Below the pieces are notes generated by a model. It saw only the letters and a list, made by a program, of their open reading frames with translations. It made no database searches and was not told the origin of the DNA. Positions 62,259 to 64,000 of a stretch of DNA of 64,000 nucleotides are shown here, piece by piece. Position 1 is the first letter of the stretch, and every line of letters begins with the position of its first letter. The position numbers and the translations under genes were made by a program. The DNA lies in contig NZ_WLZY01000001.1 in NCBI RefSeq assembly GCF_010122465.1, positions 186,001-250,000 of the forward strand. The letters are read 5' to 3'. The DNA is from Phytoactinopolyspora mesophila. GTDB taxonomy: Bacteria > Actinomycetota > Actinomycetes > Jiangellales > Jiangellaceae.

Positions 62259-62406
62259 AAATCGAACCGACCGTTTTATTATACGGAATGATCGGGTCCG
62301 GATCGCCTGTTGGCGTCGTTCCACCGGAGGGCTGGGTGGAGCGAACAGTTGCCTGGGGCTGCGGTGTGTCCTCGGAGTGAATACGTGGCGGACTGCGTGT
62401 GGATGC

Positions 62407-62436
62407 TTGGCAATTTTTGCCATCCGCTCGTAGTCT
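62407..62436 (+). promoter_or_regulatory. parDE promoter with operator
   Basis: TTGGCA (62407-62412) and TAGTCT (62431-62436) are separated by 18 bp. The inverted repeat TGGCAA-TTT-TTGCCA (62408-62422) overlaps the -35 box and is a likely ParD site. The ATG follows 7 nt after the -10 box. Confidence 0.65.
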
Positions 62437-62443
62437 TTGAGGC

Positions 62444-62683
62444 ATGGGGACGATGAACATCTCGCTGCCGGATCAGCTCCGGGCATTCGTGGACGAACAG
62501 GTCGCGGAGAAGGGCTACGGGACGAGCAGTGAGTACATGCGTGAGTTGATCCGGCGGGATCGGGATCGCCAAGTTCTGCGGAATCTGGTGTTGGAGGGTG
62601 CTGCGTCTGCTCCGTCTGGTCCTGCGGATGCGGCGTACTTCGATGGGCTACGCGAGCGCGTTCGTGGACGTGCCCAAGAGTGA
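62444..62683 (+). CDS. parD: ParD-like antitoxin
   Basis: The 79-residue protein begins MNISLPDQLRAFVDEQVAEK (from residue 4) and continues GYGTSSEYMRELIRRDRDRQ, the ribbon-helix-helix pattern of ParD antitoxins. The C-terminal part (AYFDGLRERVRGRAQE) is the toxin-binding tail. The stop overlaps the toxin start (GTGA). Confidence 0.93.
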   Translation: MGTMNISLPDQLRAFVDEQVAEKGYGTSSEYMRELIRRDRDRQVLRNLVLEGAASAPSGPADAAYFDGLRERVRGRAQE

Positions 62684-63006
62684 GTCCGAAGCCGGTCATC
62701 CCGCGTGAGCAGGCCAACCGGGATGTCGATGATGCGGTCGCCTACTACGTGAAGGAGCGTGCGCAGCAAGCGGCGCTTGATCTGGTTGACGCGCTGCAGG
62801 ACGCCTATGCACACATTGGTCGTCGTCCCGGGATGGGATCGCCTCGCTATTCCCACGAGCTTGACATCCCCGAACTGCGGACCTGGCCGCTGGCTCGGTT
62901 CCCCTACCTGGTCTTCTACGTCGAGCGCGCAGTCCATGTCGACGTGTGGCGCGTGCTGCACACCCGACGCGACATTCCACCTCTGATGCAAGAACCCTCG
63001 GAGTAG
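62680..63006 (+). CDS. parE: ParE/RelE-family toxin
   Basis: The 108-residue protein has the ParE pattern PREQANRDVDDAVAYYVKER near 8, GRRPGMGSPRYSHELDIPEL near 47, and FPYLVFYVERAVHVDVWRVL near 74, ending HTRRDIPPLM. ParE proteins poison gyrase; RelE relatives cleave mRNA. It is intact and paired with ParD. Confidence 0.92.
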   Translation: MSPKPVIPREQANRDVDDAVAYYVKERAQQAALDLVDALQDAYAHIGRRPGMGSPRYSHELDIPELRTWPLARFPYLVFYVERAVHVDVWRVLHTRRDIPPLMQEPSE

Positions 63007-63436
63007 GGACTGGAAGGTGGAACCACGATGACATCCGAGCCGGCCGTACCCAGCGCCTCGCCGCGTCGTCGTGCCGACGATGCGGGCGCCGGACTAAGAG
63101 CATCCGTGGTTGGGGACGTCGTCGATTTGGCATCCGTTCAAAGTTCATCCTTTCCGGAGGCTTGAGCACGAGATCGGGTCGTTGTCCTAGCCGCGATCTT
63201 TGAGTTGAGAGCGAGAACCGTGATCCGCCACTTCAGCGTCCGCGGCCGTCGTTGACGACCAGGACCGCGCCCTGCTGGTGCAGCATGTCGGCGGCGCGTG
63301 AAAACTGACCCCCAGGCGGCAAGGCTGGAAACCACCCTGCCGCGAAGGGGTCAGAATTCAGGCGCCGTTGACACGCGACGCCAAAGCCCGCCTGCGCAGC
63401 GACACGCGGCCTGGGCACGAGGCGACTACGACCATC
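63007..63436. other. Gene debris, including a damaged copy of the MBL gene 3' end
   Basis: No intact gene is visible. From about 63373 to 63478 the sequence repeats 53482-53596, the last codons of the metallo-beta-lactamase-fold gene plus about 25 bp downstream. A 10-bp deletion lies between short GCGCAGC repeats and there are scattered changes. SSCRRCGRRTKSIRGWG near 63080 on the plus strand could be a zinc-ribbon remnant. Confidence 0.6.
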
Positions 63437-63612
63437 TCACTGGTCCAGGCTAACGTCGCGATAGGAGATCTCTCCGAGCTGTCCGCGTACCGGCGCACTG
63501 AAGCAATTGGCGGCCCACTCGGGATCGTTCAAGATCGATGAAAGCCAGTCGTCGAGGCTGCCTACGATCGCCTTTTCGCGCACGTAGATGTCGTTCGGGT
63601 GGTCTCTGAGGA
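63437..63612 (-). pseudogene. Second serine-recombinase C-terminal relic
   Basis: The minus strand reads DHPNDIYVREKAIVGSLDDW, then LSSILNDPEWAANCFSAP. This is the segment after the zinc ribbon in actinobacterial serine recombinases (typically HPxxxYVRExxIxxxLDxWL). Upstream sequence in frame does not continue the similarity. It converges on the damaged copy of the MBL gene end. Confidence 0.6.
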
Positions 63613-63711
63613 ATGCCGCGATGAAGACCGCCGAAGTGCTCTGACGTGCACACTGACCGGGACGTCCCCGGAGGCACCGCGATCCGCTGAGTACGGAGGG
63701 GCAGGGCAAGG

Positions 63712-64000
63712 TCACGAGCGGGTTCGGTGCAGGCCGATCATCTGTGCGACGGCGAAGCCGAGGACGACGACTGCCTGGAGCACGGCCCATACCCTTCCCG
63801 CCGGGGTCAACCAGTCGGCCGTGATCATGTGGATCACGGATGCGGCGGACCACGCGGCGTTCATGACGATGGCGAACCACACGCCCGCAGGAGGGATGGA
63901 TCGCGCCCGACTGACCAGCAGGATCACAATCGCGTAGCTTGCCAAGAACACGCCGATGCCGATCAGAAAGGGCACCGGTGGCCCCAGCACAGTGGTCAGC
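63712..64000 (-). CDS. Small membrane protein, partial at window end
   Basis: At least 92 residues with three hydrophobic helices (about 5-25, 37-57 and 66-85) and the basic end GLHRTRS. A GTG at 63990 is available, but the frame stays open to the window edge (LTTVLGPPVPFL), so the start probably lies outside. No family is recognised. It appears to be outside the island debris. Confidence 0.6.
   Translation of the reverse strand, partial: LTTVLGPPVPFLIGIGVFLASYAIVILLVSRARSIPPAGVWFAIVMNAAWSAASVIHMITADWLTPAGRVWAVLQAVVVLGFAVAQMIGLHRTRS

Noticed and set aside
63138-63418. Transposase remnant
   Set aside because: Overlapping minus-strand frames look protein-like in places, but I could not match them to any transposase motif.

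Overview
The window is high-GC DNA from an actinomycete-like bacterium. The grounds are the codon use, frequent GTG/TTG starts with 4-base ATGA/GTGA overlaps, many probable leaderless starts (a -10 hexamer 6-8 nt before the start codon), a bacterial Ku gene, an FMN-riboswitch ribD-ribE-ribBA-ribH operon followed by hisE-hisG, and a tRNA-Leu with no encoded CCA. I cannot name the genus with confidence.

Region 1 (about 1-25.3 kb) is a nitrogen-heterocycle catabolic region. It holds maturation genes for a molybdenum hydroxylase (CoxE-like fragment, XdhC, MobA-like), a divergent allF-allG-allH-type carbamoyltransferase set, a PucR regulator, a CoxM/CoxS/CoxL/CoxG molybdenum hydroxylase, a nitrilase-superfamily amidase, HyuA/HyuB, a class III CoA-transferase, a fused carboxyltransferase, a carbamate kinase and a ring-opening amidohydrolase of the barbiturase/cyanuric acid hydrolase family. 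Together they suggest oxidation of a pyrimidine to a barbiturate-type ring, ring opening to a ureido acid, phosphorolysis to carbamoyl phosphate with ATP recovered by carbamate kinase, and conversion of the malonate skeleton through CoA thioesters. A MerR regulator with a textbook 19-bp-spacer promoter, a decayed VWA lipoprotein gene and a VapBC-type pair interrupt this region.

Region 2 (25.5-48.2 kb) is mostly housekeeping: fmt, rsmB, a Uma2 gene, rpe, the riboflavin operon, hisE-hisG, a MOSC protein, an alanine-racemase-like protein lacking the usual PLP lysine, SixA, serB, an ABC ATPase, NfeD plus an SPFH protein, TauE/SafE, a SpoU-type methyltransferase, a 54-residue zinc ribbon, Ku, a Nudix-nuclease fusion, an aldose epimerase and a membrane protein. 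Long palindromes, most with TGATCA ends, sit at gene junctions across regions 1 and 2, and several supply the stop codons of flanking genes.

Region 3 (48.2-63.6 kb) is an accretion island starting at tRNA-Leu(GAG). Seven diverged copies of a structured element related to the tRNA 3' end, all in the same orientation, divide it into blocks of about 1.4-3.9 kb. Most blocks contain a toxin-antitoxin pair or another defence-type gene: two DUF4143-type ATPases, an APH-like kinase, Phd with a broken Fic, DUF433/DUF5615, an XRE-nucleotidyltransferase fusion with HepT, VapBC and ParDE. No intact recombinase is visible, but two serine-recombinase C-terminal relics remain. The antitoxin and toxin frames are mostly intact while neighbouring genes are broken. 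The window ends in a partial membrane protein.
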